Shown here piece by piece: positions 40,553 to 49,897 of a stretch of DNA of 64,000 nucleotides. The DNA comes from Aldehydirespirator sp965220645 (GTDB lineage: Bacteria > Actinomycetota > Acidimicrobiia > Acidimicrobiales > Aldehydirespiratoraceae). Each line of letters begins with the position of its first letter. Position 1 is the first letter of the stretch. Where the stretch lies: positions 1,984,001 to 2,048,000 of the forward strand of contig OZ244836.1 in NCBI GenBank assembly GCA_965220645.1, given 5' to 3'. Made by a program: the position numbers and the translations under genes. Below the pieces are notes generated by a model that ran no database searches, had not been told where the DNA came from, and saw only the letters and a program-made list of their open reading frames with translations.

Positions 40553-42859
40553 TCAGGCCTCGGCGGATCCCTCGGCGGCGGCGATGGCCCGCCAGACCCT
40601 CTGGGGGGTGAACGGCATGTCCAGGTGGTCGATGCCCAGCGGCGCCAGCGCGTCGAGCACCGCGGCCTGCACGGCCGGGGTGGATCCGATCGTGCCCGAC
40701 TCGCCGATGCCCTTGGCGCCGAGCGGATTGAGCGGCGTCGGCGTCTCGGTGTGGGCGATCTCGAACCGGGGCAGCTCAGAAGCGGCCGGGATGGCGTAGT
40801 CGGCGAAGTTGGTGTTGCAGGGGTTGCCGTCGGAGTCGTAAGTCGTCTCCTCGTACAGGGCCTGCGAGATCCCGGTGGCCACGCCTCCGTGAACCTGTCC
40901 CTGCACGAGCACCGGGTTGAGGATCCGTCCGCAGTCGTCCACCGCAATGTGGCGCATCACCCTCGTGTCGCCGGTGTCGGAGTCGATCTCGACCACCGAC
41001 ACATGGGCGCCGAAGGGGTAGCTGGACTCGCCCTGGTTGAAGTCGGTCTCCGCGGCCAGCCCTCCGAGCTCGACGCCGGCCGGCAGGTCGTCGGACGTCG
41101 CGGCCGCGGCCAGATCGGCCCACGAGACCGTCCTGGCCGGCACGCCGGCCACAGCCAGGCCTCCGGGGGCCACGACTATGTCGTCGCGGTCGGCCTCCAG
41201 CAGGCTGGCGGCCAGGCGTCGAGCCGTCTCGAGGACCTCGTTGGCCGCATTGAACACCGCGCTGCCACCGATCTGCAGCGACCGGGATGCCACCGTGCCG
41301 GTGCCTCGGGGGACCTCGGCGGTGTCGCTGTGGATCACCCTGACCTGCTCGGCCGGCACACCGAGTACCTCCCCCAAGATCTGGGAGAAGGCGGTGGCAT
41401 GGCCCTGGCCGTGGGAGGCGGTGCCCACCCGGGCCGTGATGGTGCCGTCCAGTTCGACGGTGACCGATCCGAACTCGTTGAACAGGCCGACTGCGGTCAC
41501 CTCCACATAGGTGGACACGCCGATGCCGAGCAGCGTCCGGCTGCCGGCGGCGCGCCGCCGGGCCTGTTCGGCCTTCAGGTCCCCGTATCCCGCCGTCTCC
41601 AGAGCCAGCTCGAGGGCCCGGGCGTACTCGCCGCAGTCCATGTTGGCGCCGGTGGGGGTGGTGAGCGGGAAGTCCCCCGGCGCGAGCAGGTTGCGGCGGC
41701 GCAGCTCGGCGGGGTCGATTCCTGCCTTGGCCGCAGCCAGGTCGATTATCCGCTCCAGCGTCACGGTCGCCTCGGGTCGTCCCGCCCCCCGGAAAGCCGC
41801 CACCGGTGTGGTGTTAGTGATGGCCGCGTGCGCTTCGTAATGAACGGCAGGAATGCGGTAGGGCCCCGATGCCATCAACATCGTGAAGAACGGAAGGAAC
41901 GCTCCGATGGCGGGATAGGCGCCCACGTTGGCGGTCACGTTGATCCTGATCCAGCGGAACGTGCCGTCGGCGCTCAGACCGAGCTCGACATCGTGAACGT
42001 GGTCTCGACCCTGGCTCATGTTGACGAGGTTCTCGCTGCGAGTCTCCACCCACTTGGCGGGCCGCCCCAGGTGCCGGGCCAGCCATGCGGCCATGACGAA
42101 CTCCGGATACACGACGGCCTTGGAGCCGAAACCGCCGCCCACAGCCGGGGCGATCACTCTCACCTGGTCGGGGGATGCTTCCAGGGCTGCGGCTACCACG
42201 TCGCGTACCTCGTGGGGCCTCTGGGATGTGCACCACAGCGTCACTCCATCGCCGCTGTCACCGTTGCCGGGGACGGCCAGCGCTGCGGACGGCTCGATCG
42301 GCGCGCCCGACATCCGATGGTTCACGAAGCGCCCGGCCACCACCATGTCGTGGCCAGCCATGGCATCGGGCTCGGCGGCGCTGACGAACTCGATGGCCTG
42401 ATTCGATCCGTGGGCCTCGATCACGATGGGAGCGTCTGGTTGCAAGGCCTCGAACGGGTCGGTCACCGTCGGCAGCGGGTCGTATTCCACCTCCACCAGC
42501 TCGGCCGCGTCCACGGCGGCGGCACGGGACTCGGCCACCACCGCCGCGATCGGGTCGCCCACGTAGCGGGCCTTGTCCGTCAGCGGCAGCCGGGTCAGTT
42601 CCGGCGGGAGCATTATGAACAGCGGCTGGGGGGCGATCGGCACGTCCGCGGCCGTGTACACGCTGATGACGCCGGGAGCCGACCGGGCGGCATCGGTGCC
42701 GATGGAGCCGATTCGAGCGTGGGCCATGACCGAGCGCACGAAGACCACATGCACCGTGCCGGGCGGCGTCATGTCGCCCACGTAGCGGGCCACGCCGGTG
42801 AGCAGGTCGGGGTCCTCTCGCCTCAGCACGGCGTTGCCCATGAATGAGCTTGAAGGCAC
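40553..42859 (-). CDS. Molybdenum hydroxylase large subunit (xanthine dehydrogenase / form II CoxL-like)
   Basis: 768 aa, molybdopterin-binding subunit of the xanthine dehydrogenase family. The N-terminal part has RREDPDLLTGVARYVGD; the cofactor regions include VGGGFGSK, and the loop AAFRGAGRPEA corresponds to the AYRGAGR of form II CoxL, not AYxCSFR of true CO dehydrogenase. KGIGESGTIG near the C-terminus is the conserved glutamate motif. The substrate is unknown. Medium FAD and small 2Fe-2S subunits are not adjacent. The start is GTG 42859 with GAGG 9 nt upstream. It is inserted between rsmA and ispE on the opposite strand. Confidence 0.9.
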   Translation of the reverse strand: MPSSSFMGNAVLRREDPDLLTGVARYVGDMTPPGTVHVVFVRSVMAHARIGSIGTDAARSAPGVISVYTAADVPIAPQPLFIMLPPELTRLPLTDKARYVGDPIAAVVAESRAAAVDAAELVEVEYDPLPTVTDPFEALQPDAPIVIEAHGSNQAIEFVSAAEPDAMAGHDMVVAGRFVNHRMSGAPIEPSAALAVPGNGDSGDGVTLWCTSQRPHEVRDVVAAALEASPDQVRVIAPAVGGGFGSKAVVYPEFVMAAWLARHLGRPAKWVETRSENLVNMSQGRDHVHDVELGLSADGTFRWIRINVTANVGAYPAIGAFLPFFTMLMASGPYRIPAVHYEAHAAITNTTPVAAFRGAGRPEATVTLERIIDLAAAKAGIDPAELRRRNLLAPGDFPLTTPTGANMDCGEYARALELALETAGYGDLKAEQARRRAAGSRTLLGIGVSTYVEVTAVGLFNEFGSVTVELDGTITARVGTASHGQGHATAFSQILGEVLGVPAEQVRVIHSDTAEVPRGTGTVASRSLQIGGSAVFNAANEVLETARRLAASLLEADRDDIVVAPGGLAVAGVPARTVSWADLAAAATSDDLPAGVELGGLAAETDFNQGESSYPFGAHVSVVEIDSDTGDTRVMRHIAVDDCGRILNPVLVQGQVHGGVATGISQALYEETTYDSDGNPCNTNFADYAIPAASELPRFEIAHTETPTPLNPLGAKGIGESGTIGSTPAVQAAVLDALAPLGIDHLDMPFTPQRVWRAIAAAEGSAEA

Positions 42860-43001
42860 AGATCTTTCCCTCGCTAGGTGTCTAAGGCTTGCAGCGCGAC
42901 TCGTGGAGGTTAGCGACGGGCCGGGTTCCCGGTCGGGTCCTGCTGATGTCCCCCTGCCCGCAGCAGCGCAACCCGGCTCGGTCCGGCAGTAGTTTCGCGG
43001 T

Positions 43002-43733
43002 GTGATCGAGGCACTCGCGCCGGCAAAGCTGACGCTGAGCCTCCGTATCATCGGCGTCAGGCCCGACGGCTACCACGAGGTCGACGCCGAGATGGTGACG
43101 CTCGACTTCTTCGACCGGCTCAAGATCGTGCCGGGCCCTTCCGGCGTGCGGATGCTCGACGAGGCGGGAAACGAATTGCGCGGCCTGATCCGGCCCGGCC
43201 AGAACCTGGTCGAGCGTGCGTTGACGCTGGCCGGCCGCCGGGCGCGGGTCACCGTGCACAAGCGGATCCCGACAGGCGCCGGGCTGGGCGGCGGTTCTGC
43301 CGATGCGGCCGCGGTGCTGCGCTGGGCTGGATTCACCGACGCGGCCGCGGCCGCGTCGATCGGGGCGGACGTGGCGTTCTGCCTCGTCGGCGGTCGGGCC
43401 CGGGTCCGGGGCATCGGCGAGATCGTCGAGCCGCTGCCCTATGTCGCCGAGCAGTACACCCTGATGCTGGCTCCGGTGGGATGCGACACCGCCGCGGTGT
43501 ACGCAGCGTGGGACGAGCTAGGAGGACCTGCCGGCGTGCACGGCAACGACCTGGAGGCCGCGGCGTTGCGGGTCGTGCCCGAGCTGGCGGTGTGGCGCGA
43601 CCGGCTGGGCGATGCCAGCGGGCTGACGCCGCGGCTGGCAGGAAGCGGCAGCACCTGGTTCGTGGCCGGCGCCCACCCGGGACCGGGCCGCGTGGTGGCC
43701 ACCACCACTGAGCCGTCGAGGCCGCCGGTGTGA
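43002..43733 (+). CDS. ispE: 4-diphosphocytidyl-2-C-methyl-D-erythritol kinase IspE
   Basis: 243 aa, somewhat short. A GHMP kinase of the MEP isoprenoid pathway. The N-terminus APAKLTLSLRIIGVRPDGYHEVDAEM and the ATP loop PTGAGLGGGSADAAAVLRW are diagnostic; AGSGSTWF is the C-terminal glycine motif (usually SGSGPTVF). TAGTTT (42990-42995) ends 6 nt before the GTG start. The end is Pro-rich. Confidence 0.93.
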   Translation: MIEALAPAKLTLSLRIIGVRPDGYHEVDAEMVTLDFFDRLKIVPGPSGVRMLDEAGNELRGLIRPGQNLVERALTLAGRRARVTVHKRIPTGAGLGGGSADAAAVLRWAGFTDAAAAASIGADVAFCLVGGRARVRGIGEIVEPLPYVAEQYTLMLAPVGCDTAAVYAAWDELGGPAGVHGNDLEAAALRVVPELAVWRDRLGDASGLTPRLAGSGSTWFVAGAHPGPGRVVATTTEPSRPPV

Positions 43734-43767
43734 GGGTTCAGGGGAGCGTCCGCGGAGGGACCGGTCG

Positions 43768-43860
43768 CTACTTGCGCCGCTGATGCCGGGTGCGCCGAAG
43801 CATCTTCTTGTGCTTCTTCTTGCGCATGCGCTTGCGACGCTTCTTGATGAGCGATCCCAC
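43768..43860 (-). CDS. Small ribosomal-type protein bS22 (AURKAIP1/COX24 domain)
   Basis: 30 aa: GSLIKKRRKRMRKKKHKK followed by MLRRTRHQRRK. This closely matches the actinobacterial 30S protein bS22 (GSVIKKRRKRM...KKHRKLLRRTR as I recall it for mycobacteria), which also carries the AURKAIP1/COX24 domain. The start is GTG 43860. There is no Shine-Dalgarno sequence; TAGCGT on this strand (43870-43875) ends 9 nt upstream, so it is probably leaderless. It lies between ispE and tRNA-Gln, on the opposite strand. Confidence 0.88.
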   Translation of the reverse strand: MGSLIKKRRKRMRKKKHKKMLRRTRHQRRK

Positions 43861-43869
43861 GAGGGGTGA

Positions 43870-43875
43870 ACGCTA
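43870..43875 (-). promoter_or_regulatory. -10 element of bS22 gene
   Basis: TAGCGT in CCGGTAGCGT, the same decamer as before bL37. The following bases TCACCCCTC lead straight to the GTG. Confidence 0.6.
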
Positions 43876-43954
43876 CCGGGCCCGACGGCTGAACACGCAT
43901 CCCGACGGCGCTCGCTAGTGTTGGTTGGGCCGTTCGCCTTCAGGCGGGCGCCGA

Positions 43955-44027
43955 TGGCCGGTAGTTCAACTGGTAGAACGTCGGACTTTGGCTCCGGATG
44001 TTGCAGGTTCGAGTCCTGCCCGGCCAG
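43955..44027 (+). tRNA. tRNA-Gln (anticodon TTG)
   Basis: 73 nt folding as a cloverleaf. The acceptor stem TGGCCGG pairs with CCGGCCA, followed by discriminator G (CA is encoded next, not a full CCA). The D arm contains AGTTCAACTGGTAGAAC. The anticodon stem TCGGA/TCCGG closes the loop CTTTGGC with anticodon TTG at 43988-43990. The T arm is GCAGG-TTCGAGT-CCTGC. A TAGTGT at 43916-43921 may be its -10. Confidence 0.95.
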
Positions 44028-44085
44028 CATCTGAGCATGCTCGCCCGGTTTGTTGGCGCGTTGCCGTCCTACAATGCCGGTCGCT

Positions 44086-45066
44086 ATGAAGCAGCAGACC
44101 CACAAGGAGCTCCGGGTGGTGTCCGGGCGGTCGAGCCTGACCTTTGCCGCCAGTGTTTGCTCCGAGCTCGGCGTGGCGCTCGGTACGACCCACATCGAGG
44201 ATTTCGCCAACGGAGAGATCCACGTCCGTTACGGCGAGTCGATCCGCGGTTGCGACGCCTTCATCGTCGGCACCCACGCCGAATGGGAGGGCGGCTCCAT
44301 CAACGACGCCATCGTGGAACATCTCGTCATGGTGGACGCGGCCAAACGGGCCTCGGCCAAGCGCATCACCGTGGTGGCGCCGTTCTTCGGTTACGCCCGC
44401 CAGGACCGGAAGGCCTCGGGGCGCGAGCCCATCTCGGCCCGGCTGCTGGCTGACCTGTTCCTGGCCGCGGGCGCCAAGCGACTCCTGTCGGTGGATCTGC
44501 ACTCGGGGCAGATCCAGGGGTTCTTCGACGGCCCGGTCGATCACCTCACCGCCATGCCGGTGCTGCTCGAATACCTGCAGTCGCTGCGGGCCGAGGACCT
44601 GGTGATCGTGTCGCCCGACGCCGGGCGGGTGAAGGTGGCTGAGCGCTACACCAACCTGCTGCACGCCGACCTGGCCATCGTCCACAAGCGGCGCCAGAAC
44701 GCCAAGAACGAGGTGTCGGCCAAGGAGATCGTCGGCGATGTGGACGGCAGGACGTGCGTCATCGTCGACGACATGATCGACACGGGGGGCACCATCGTGG
44801 CCGCGGCCGAGCTGCTGGCCGCCAACGGCGCTCGACGGATCATCGCGGCCACGACCCATGCAGTGTTCTCCGGGCCGGCCGTGCAGCGCCTGAAGGACTC
44901 GGTCATCGACCGGGTCGTGTGCACCGACACGTTGCCCCTGGGGCCCCACAAGCAGTTCGCGAAGATCCAAGTGGTGTCGGTGGCGCCCATCGTGGCCCGG
45001 GCCATCTCCGCCGTGTTCGAGGACACCTCGGTGAGCGAGATCTTCGGCGGCAACAACCTCGTCTGA
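44086..45066 (+). CDS. prs: Ribose-phosphate pyrophosphokinase (PRPP synthase)
   Basis: 326 aa. Makes PRPP from ribose-5-phosphate and ATP for nucleotide, histidine and tryptophan synthesis. Motifs: the FANGEIHVRYGESIRGCDAF segment, PFFGYARQDRK (ATP flexible loop), SVDLHSGQIQGFF, VSPDAGRVK, KRRQNA and the PRPP loop VIVDDMIDTGGTI. TACAAT (44070-44075), a close match to the -10 consensus, ends 10 nt before ATG 44086. In many actinobacteria glmU lies between tRNA-Gln and prs; it is absent here. Confidence 0.96.
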   Translation: MKQQTHKELRVVSGRSSLTFAASVCSELGVALGTTHIEDFANGEIHVRYGESIRGCDAFIVGTHAEWEGGSINDAIVEHLVMVDAAKRASAKRITVVAPFFGYARQDRKASGREPISARLLADLFLAAGAKRLLSVDLHSGQIQGFFDGPVDHLTAMPVLLEYLQSLRAEDLVIVSPDAGRVKVAERYTNLLHADLAIVHKRRQNAKNEVSAKEIVGDVDGRTCVIVDDMIDTGGTIVAAAELLAANGARRIIAATTHAVFSGPAVQRLKDSVIDRVVCTDTLPLGPHKQFAKIQVVSVAPIVARAISAVFEDTSVSEIFGGNNLV

Positions 45067-45119
45067 ACACGACTCCCTCCGCTGTGGAGCAAGCCCTACC
45101 GGACAGTAGCCTCAAGCGG

Positions 45120-45794
45120 ATGGCTAGGAACCTGGTGAAGGCCGAAACCGGCCGGGAGCGCGGCACCCGGCCCAGCCGGCGGCTGCGCCGGACGGGACGT
45201 GTCCCCGCGGTGGTCTACGGCATGGGAACGGAGCCCTTGGCGGTGTCGGTGGACACGACCGATCTGCGGGCCGTGCTCAACACCGATGCCGGGCTCAACG
45301 CCCTTATCGCGCTGGACGTTGACGGTGGCACGCACCTGTCCATCGTCACGGACCTGCAGCGCCACCCGGTCCGCCGCGATGTGCTTCACGTGGACTTTCT
45401 GCGGATCGATCCCGACAATGAGGTGGAGGTGGAGATTCCCCTCATCCTCACGGGAGAGGCCAAGAAGGTGACGCAGGCCAGCGGCATGGTTGACCAGGTG
45501 CTGCACTCCGTGCCGATACGAGCCAAGCCGGCCGACATCCCGGTCGAGGTCACCGCGGACGTCAGCGATCTGGAGGTCGGATCGTCGCTGCGGGTGAGCG
45601 ATATCGAGTTGCCCGCCGGCGTCACGCCGGCCGGCGATCCGGACGCCACCTTCGCGGTAGGCCTCATCACCCGCTCCACCAAGGAGTACCTGCGTCAGCA
45701 GAGGGCCGAGGAGGAGGCGGCGGAGGCGCTCATCATCATGGGCGAAGCCGCCGATGACGAAGAGGCGGCCGCGGCGGCGCCAGACGAGTCCTGA
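45120..45794 (+). CDS. rplY: 50S ribosomal protein bL25 (Ctc form)
   Basis: 224 aa. Residues 1-95 are the 5S-rRNA-binding L25 domain (ETGRERGTRPSRRLRRTGRVPAVVYG), residues ~96-190 the TL5/Ctc beta domain (VEVEIPLILTGEA; VTPAGDPDATFAVG), and the end is an acidic Ala/Glu tail. TAGCCT (45107-45112) ends 7 nt before ATG 45120. It stands between prs and pth, as in mycobacteria though there the order is reversed. Confidence 0.94.
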   Translation: MARNLVKAETGRERGTRPSRRLRRTGRVPAVVYGMGTEPLAVSVDTTDLRAVLNTDAGLNALIALDVDGGTHLSIVTDLQRHPVRRDVLHVDFLRIDPDNEVEVEIPLILTGEAKKVTQASGMVDQVLHSVPIRAKPADIPVEVTADVSDLEVGSSLRVSDIELPAGVTPAGDPDATFAVGLITRSTKEYLRQQRAEEEAAEALIIMGEAADDEEAAAAAPDES

Positions 45795-45820
45795 GACCGG
45801 CCGGCGGGGCGCGCGCGGTA

Positions 45821-46423
45821 ATGGTCATCGGCTCGCGCTCCGGCTCTTCAGCCGACTTGCTGGTGGTGGGTCTGGGCAACCCTGGCGACCAGTACGCGCC
45901 CACCCGGCACAACGCGGGACGCTGGGTAGTGGACGAGCTCGTGCGGCGTCACGGCGGGCGGCTCCGCCGGGTGCGGCGCCAGCAGGCCCTGGTGTGTGAG
46001 CTGCGCCTGGCCGGGCGGAGCGTTGCCGCGGCCGCGCCTGTCACGTGGATGAACGAGTCGGGCCGAGCGGTCGCGCCGCTCGTGCGGCGCTTCAGGATCA
46101 AGGATCTGAGCAGCCTCGTTGTGGTTCACGACGAGTTGGACCTGCCCGTCGGGCGCCTCAAGGTCAAGACCGGCGGCGGGATCGCCGGGCACAAGGGCCT
46201 GCAGTCGATCCGGGCCCACCTGCGCAGCGACGCCTTCACCCGGGTGCGCATCGGCGTGGGGCGCCCCGATTTCACTCCCAAGGGAGGCGACTATGTGCTC
46301 AAGCGGCCGGGACGGGCCGAGCGAGCCGAACTTGAGGCAACCGTGGAGCGGGCAGCCGACGCGATCGAGCACTTCCTCGACCACGGCCCCGAGCCCACCA
46401 TGAACCGCTTCAACACGTCCTGA
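45821..46423 (+). CDS. pth: Peptidyl-tRNA hydrolase
   Basis: 200 aa. Recycles peptidyl-tRNA dropped from ribosomes. VVGLGNPGDQYAPTRHNAG contains the catalytic His and a substrate-contact Asn; MNESG, the catalytic Asp in VVHDELDLP and GHKGLQSI are conserved. The stop TGA is directly followed by the GTG of mfd. Confidence 0.95.
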   Translation: MVIGSRSGSSADLLVVGLGNPGDQYAPTRHNAGRWVVDELVRRHGGRLRRVRRQQALVCELRLAGRSVAAAAPVTWMNESGRAVAPLVRRFRIKDLSSLVVVHDELDLPVGRLKVKTGGGIAGHKGLQSIRAHLRSDAFTRVRIGVGRPDFTPKGGDYVLKRPGRAERAELEATVERAADAIEHFLDHGPEPTMNRFNTS

Positions 46424-49400
46424 GTGTCAGTGGCCGGACTGCACCGCTTGCTGCCGCGCCTGGCCGAGCATCCCGCGCTCCTGTCTCTGCTGGGACGGCG
46501 CACCGCCACGCTGGCCGTGCCCACCGCGGCGCGAGCCATGGCGGTGGCGGGGCTGAGCGCGGCAGCGGGTCGGCGACCTCTGCTGGTTGCGGTGCCGACC
46601 CGAGTGGAGGCCGAGACTCTGGCCGCCGATGTAGCCGCCTTCCTGGGACCAGGCGAGGTAGAGGAGCTGCCCGCCTGGGAGACGCTGCCCTTCGAGAGGG
46701 TCAGTCCCTCGATAGAGACCATGGGCCGCCGCTGCCGTGTGCTGCACCGGCTGGCGGATTCCGACGGGGCGCCGGCCGTGGTGGTCGTCTCGGCCCGGGC
46801 CCTGGCCCAGTTCGTGGACCCGGCGGCGGCAAGCCCGCCGATCTCCGTGCGCCACCGCGGCATCGTCGACCAGCTCGAGCTGGTGCAGCGCCTGGCGGAG
46901 TTCGGATACCGGCGCGAGCACCAGGTGGAGCACCGCGGGGAGATGGCAGTGCGAGGCTCGATCGTTGATGTCTTCGCATCGACAGCCCCCGCGCCGGTTC
47001 GCATCGACTTCTGGGGAGACGAAGTAGACCGGATCGCGGAGTTCTCGGTGGGCGACCAGCGCTCCGTGGCGTCATTGGAGCATGTCGAGGTGTATCCGGC
47101 CCGCGAGCTGCGGCCCGACCCGGCTATGCGCCGGCGGGCGGCGTCGTTGGTGGCGAGCCAGCCCTGGGGTCGCGAGCAGTGGGATCGCCTGGCTGACGGA
47201 GCACTCTTCGAGGGCATGGAGTCGTGGTGGCCGTGGCTGGTCGAGCAGCCTGCGGTGGTGTCCGACCTGGTGTCCGGCGACGGCGCAGTGGTCCTGGTCG
47301 AGCCGCGCCGGCTATCGGACCGGGCCGATGAGATCCTGGCCGAGGAGGAGGACCTGGCGGCCGGACTGGCCAAGACCTGGGACACCGATGCGGCCGGGAT
47401 GCCGCGACTGCACAGCGGCTTCGAGGGTCTGCTCGACAATGTTGCCGCGCCCGTGTGGATGCTGCCGACTGCGCCCGACTCGCCGAGCTCACAGGTTCTC
47501 ACCGCATCGGGATGGGAGCGGACTCACGGAAGCGTCGAACCACTGGCCATGCGCCTGCGCGATCTGGTGGCCAACGGCTACCAGGTCATTCTCGGAGCGC
47601 CCGGCTCCACCGCGGACCGGCTGAGCGCCCTGCTGGCCGACCACGGCGCCCGCGCCGAGCCGGTGGATGCCACCCTCGACCGGGGAGCGGTCCTGGCCGA
47701 CATCAAGCTGGCCGTGCTGGCCGAGACCGATGTGACCGGCCGGCGGCGCACCCACCGGCCACCCAGGGTCCGGTCGCGGGACCAGCGCCGCTTCCTCGAC
47801 GATCTCGCGCCGGGCGCTTTCGTGGTTCACCAGCATCACGGGGTAGCCCGATTCGAGGGAATGGTGCGCCGGGCCATCGGCGGCCACGAGCGCGAGTACC
47901 TGCTGCTCGCGTATCGGGGCGGGGATCGGCTGTATGTGCCCTCCGACCAGATCGATGCGATCCGCCATTACACCGGCGGCGAGGCTCCCACGCTGTCGCG
48001 CATGGGAGGCTCCGACTGGTCGGCCGCCAAGAACCGGGTGAGACGAGCGGTGGCCGAGATCGCCCAGGAACTGGTGGTGCTCTACCAGAAGCGGATGACC
48101 GCGGCCGGCCATGCCTTCGGGCCCGACACCCCGTGGCAGCGGGAACTGGAGGACGCCTTCGAGTACCAGGAGACTCGCGACCAGATGCACGCCAACGCCG
48201 ACGTCAAGAGCGACATGGAGCGGCCAGTGCCCATGGACCGCCTGATCGTGGGGGACGTGGGCTTCGGCAAGACGGAGATTGCCGTGCGGGCGGCGTTCAA
48301 AGCGGTGCAGGACGGATGCCAGGCCGCGGTGTTGGTGCCCACCACGCTGCTGGCCCAGCAGCACACCCAAACATTCCGGGACCGCTACGCGCCGTTCCCT
48401 GTGAGGGTTGAGACTCTGAGCCGCTTTCTCACTCCCCCGCAGGCCCGGAAGGTGCTGCAGGGACTCGAGTCCGGTGAGGTGGACGTGGTGGTGGGAACCC
48501 ACCGGATGCTGTCCGCAGACGTGCGCTTCAAGCGGCTCGGGCTGCTGGTCGTCGACGAGGAGCAGCGTTTCGGAGTCCGGCACAAGGAGGCGATCAAGTC
48601 GATGCGGGCCGATGTGGATGTGCTGACGCTCACGGCGACGCCGGTGCCTCGCACTCTGGAAATGAGCCTGACCGGCATACGGGACATGTCGCTTCTGGAC
48701 ACCCCGCCGGCTGATCGCCAGCCGATCCTCACCTACGTCGGCGAGCAGGCCGACCGACCCGTTGCCGAGGCCATCAGACGCGAGTTGCTGCGGGAGGGGC
48801 AGATCTTCTACGTCCACAATCGGGTGGCCGACATCGAGCATGCCGCCCAGCGGGTTCGATCATTGGTCCCCGAGGCCCGGGTGGCGGTAGCCCACGGCCA
48901 GATGGACGAGGGCACGCTCGAGCGTGTCGTGCTCGACTTCGCCGACTACCGCTACGACGTGCTGGTGTGCACCACCATCATCGAATCCGGCATCGACATG
49001 CCCACGGTCAACACCCTGGTCGTGGACCGGGCCGACCGGTTGGGTCTGGGCCAGATGCACCAGATCCGGGGCCGGGTGGGTCGGGCCGGGCGAAGGGCCT
49101 ACGCCTACCTGTTCCACCCGACCGACAGTGTGCTCAGCGAGGACGCCTACGAGCGGCTGAAGACCATCGGCGAGGCCACCCAACTGGGGTCGGGCTACCG
49201 GATCGCCATGCGCGACCTGGAGATCCGCGGCGCCGGCAACCTGCTGGGCGAGGCCCAGTCGGGTCACATCGCCGCGGTCGGATACGACCTGTACTGCCGT
49301 CTGGTGAATGAGGCGGTGAACGAGCTGCGGGGAGAGACGATCCCCGAGCCACCCGAGGTGACCATCGAGGTTCCCGTGGATGCTCACATACCCGCCGACT

Positions 49401-49897
49401 ACATAAGCCGGGAAGCAGCCCGCCTCGAGGCGTATCGCCGGCTGGCCGCGGTCACCGGGCACGAAGAGGTGGACGACATCCGGGCCGAGTGGATCGACCG
49501 GTTCGGGCCCGTGCCCGAGTCGGCTGAGTCCCTGCTGTCCATAGCCAGGCTGCGAGTGGAGTGCCTGCGGGCCGGTGTGTCGGAGGTGGTAGTGACCCGC
49601 CGCGGCGGCGGTGGACTGTCGGCGGAGCGCTTCGCGGCTCGGCTGGCGCCGGTGGACCTTCCGGCGAGCCGTCGGGTGCGGCTTCGCCGCCTCTACGGAG
49701 ACCGGGCCGTCCTGAAGGAGGAATCCCGGGAGCTGCACGTTCCGCTGCGGGCCGAGGCCGGTCCGGTGATCGACCAGGTCGCAGCGCTGCTGGCCGACAT
49801 CGTGGCAGCCGAGAGGCCGAGCTTGCGAGGCCCCGGGGCCCGAGCGGCCCGTGAGCGCCGCGAACAGGAGCGGGCACTGGGCCCGAGCGGCCCGTGA
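46424..49897 (+). CDS. mfd: Transcription-repair coupling factor Mfd
   Basis: 1157 aa. Removes RNA polymerase stalled at DNA lesions and recruits UvrA. An N-terminal UvrB-like region, a CarD-like RNA-polymerase-interaction domain (FVVHQHHGVARFEGM; LYVPSDQIDAI), a RecG-like helicase (GDVGFGKTEIA; VVDEEQRFG; TLTATPVPRTLEMSL; LVCTTIIESGIDMP; QIRGRVGRAGR) and a TRCF C-terminal domain are in order. The C-terminus after ~residue 1136 is encoded by two tandem copies of a dispersed repeat; the second copy supplies the stop codon, so the normal end has been replaced or extended. Confidence 0.96.
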   Translation: MSVAGLHRLLPRLAEHPALLSLLGRRTATLAVPTAARAMAVAGLSAAAGRRPLLVAVPTRVEAETLAADVAAFLGPGEVEELPAWETLPFERVSPSIETMGRRCRVLHRLADSDGAPAVVVVSARALAQFVDPAAASPPISVRHRGIVDQLELVQRLAEFGYRREHQVEHRGEMAVRGSIVDVFASTAPAPVRIDFWGDEVDRIAEFSVGDQRSVASLEHVEVYPARELRPDPAMRRRAASLVASQPWGREQWDRLADGALFEGMESWWPWLVEQPAVVSDLVSGDGAVVLVEPRRLSDRADEILAEEEDLAAGLAKTWDTDAAGMPRLHSGFEGLLDNVAAPVWMLPTAPDSPSSQVLTASGWERTHGSVEPLAMRLRDLVANGYQVILGAPGSTADRLSALLADHGARAEPVDATLDRGAVLADIKLAVLAETDVTGRRRTHRPPRVRSRDQRRFLDDLAPGAFVVHQHHGVARFEGMVRRAIGGHEREYLLLAYRGGDRLYVPSDQIDAIRHYTGGEAPTLSRMGGSDWSAAKNRVRRAVAEIAQELVVLYQKRMTAAGHAFGPDTPWQRELEDAFEYQETRDQMHANADVKSDMERPVPMDRLIVGDVGFGKTEIAVRAAFKAVQDGCQAAVLVPTTLLAQQHTQTFRDRYAPFPVRVETLSRFLTPPQARKVLQGLESGEVDVVVGTHRMLSADVRFKRLGLLVVDEEQRFGVRHKEAIKSMRADVDVLTLTATPVPRTLEMSLTGIRDMSLLDTPPADRQPILTYVGEQADRPVAEAIRRELLREGQIFYVHNRVADIEHAAQRVRSLVPEARVAVAHGQMDEGTLERVVLDFADYRYDVLVCTTIIESGIDMPTVNTLVVDRADRLGLGQMHQIRGRVGRAGRRAYAYLFHPTDSVLSEDAYERLKTIGEATQLGSGYRIAMRDLEIRGAGNLLGEAQSGHIAAVGYDLYCRLVNEAVNELRGETIPEPPEVTIEVPVDAHIPADYISREAARLEAYRRLAAVTGHEEVDDIRAEWIDRFGPVPESAESLLSIARLRVECLRAGVSEVVVTRRGGGGLSAERFAARLAPVDLPASRRVRLRRLYGDRAVLKEESRELHVPLRAEAGPVIDQVAALLADIVAAERPSLRGPGARAARERREQERALGPSGP

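Noticed and set aside
40625..42847. 740-codon open frame opposite the molybdenum hydroxylase gene
   Set aside because: The same antisense artefact; the minus-strand product matches a known family over its whole length.
43768..43860. Terminator or random basic ORF after ispE
   Set aside because: The Lys/Arg-rich frame matches bS22 in order and length and has its own promoter-like element, so it is annotated as a gene.
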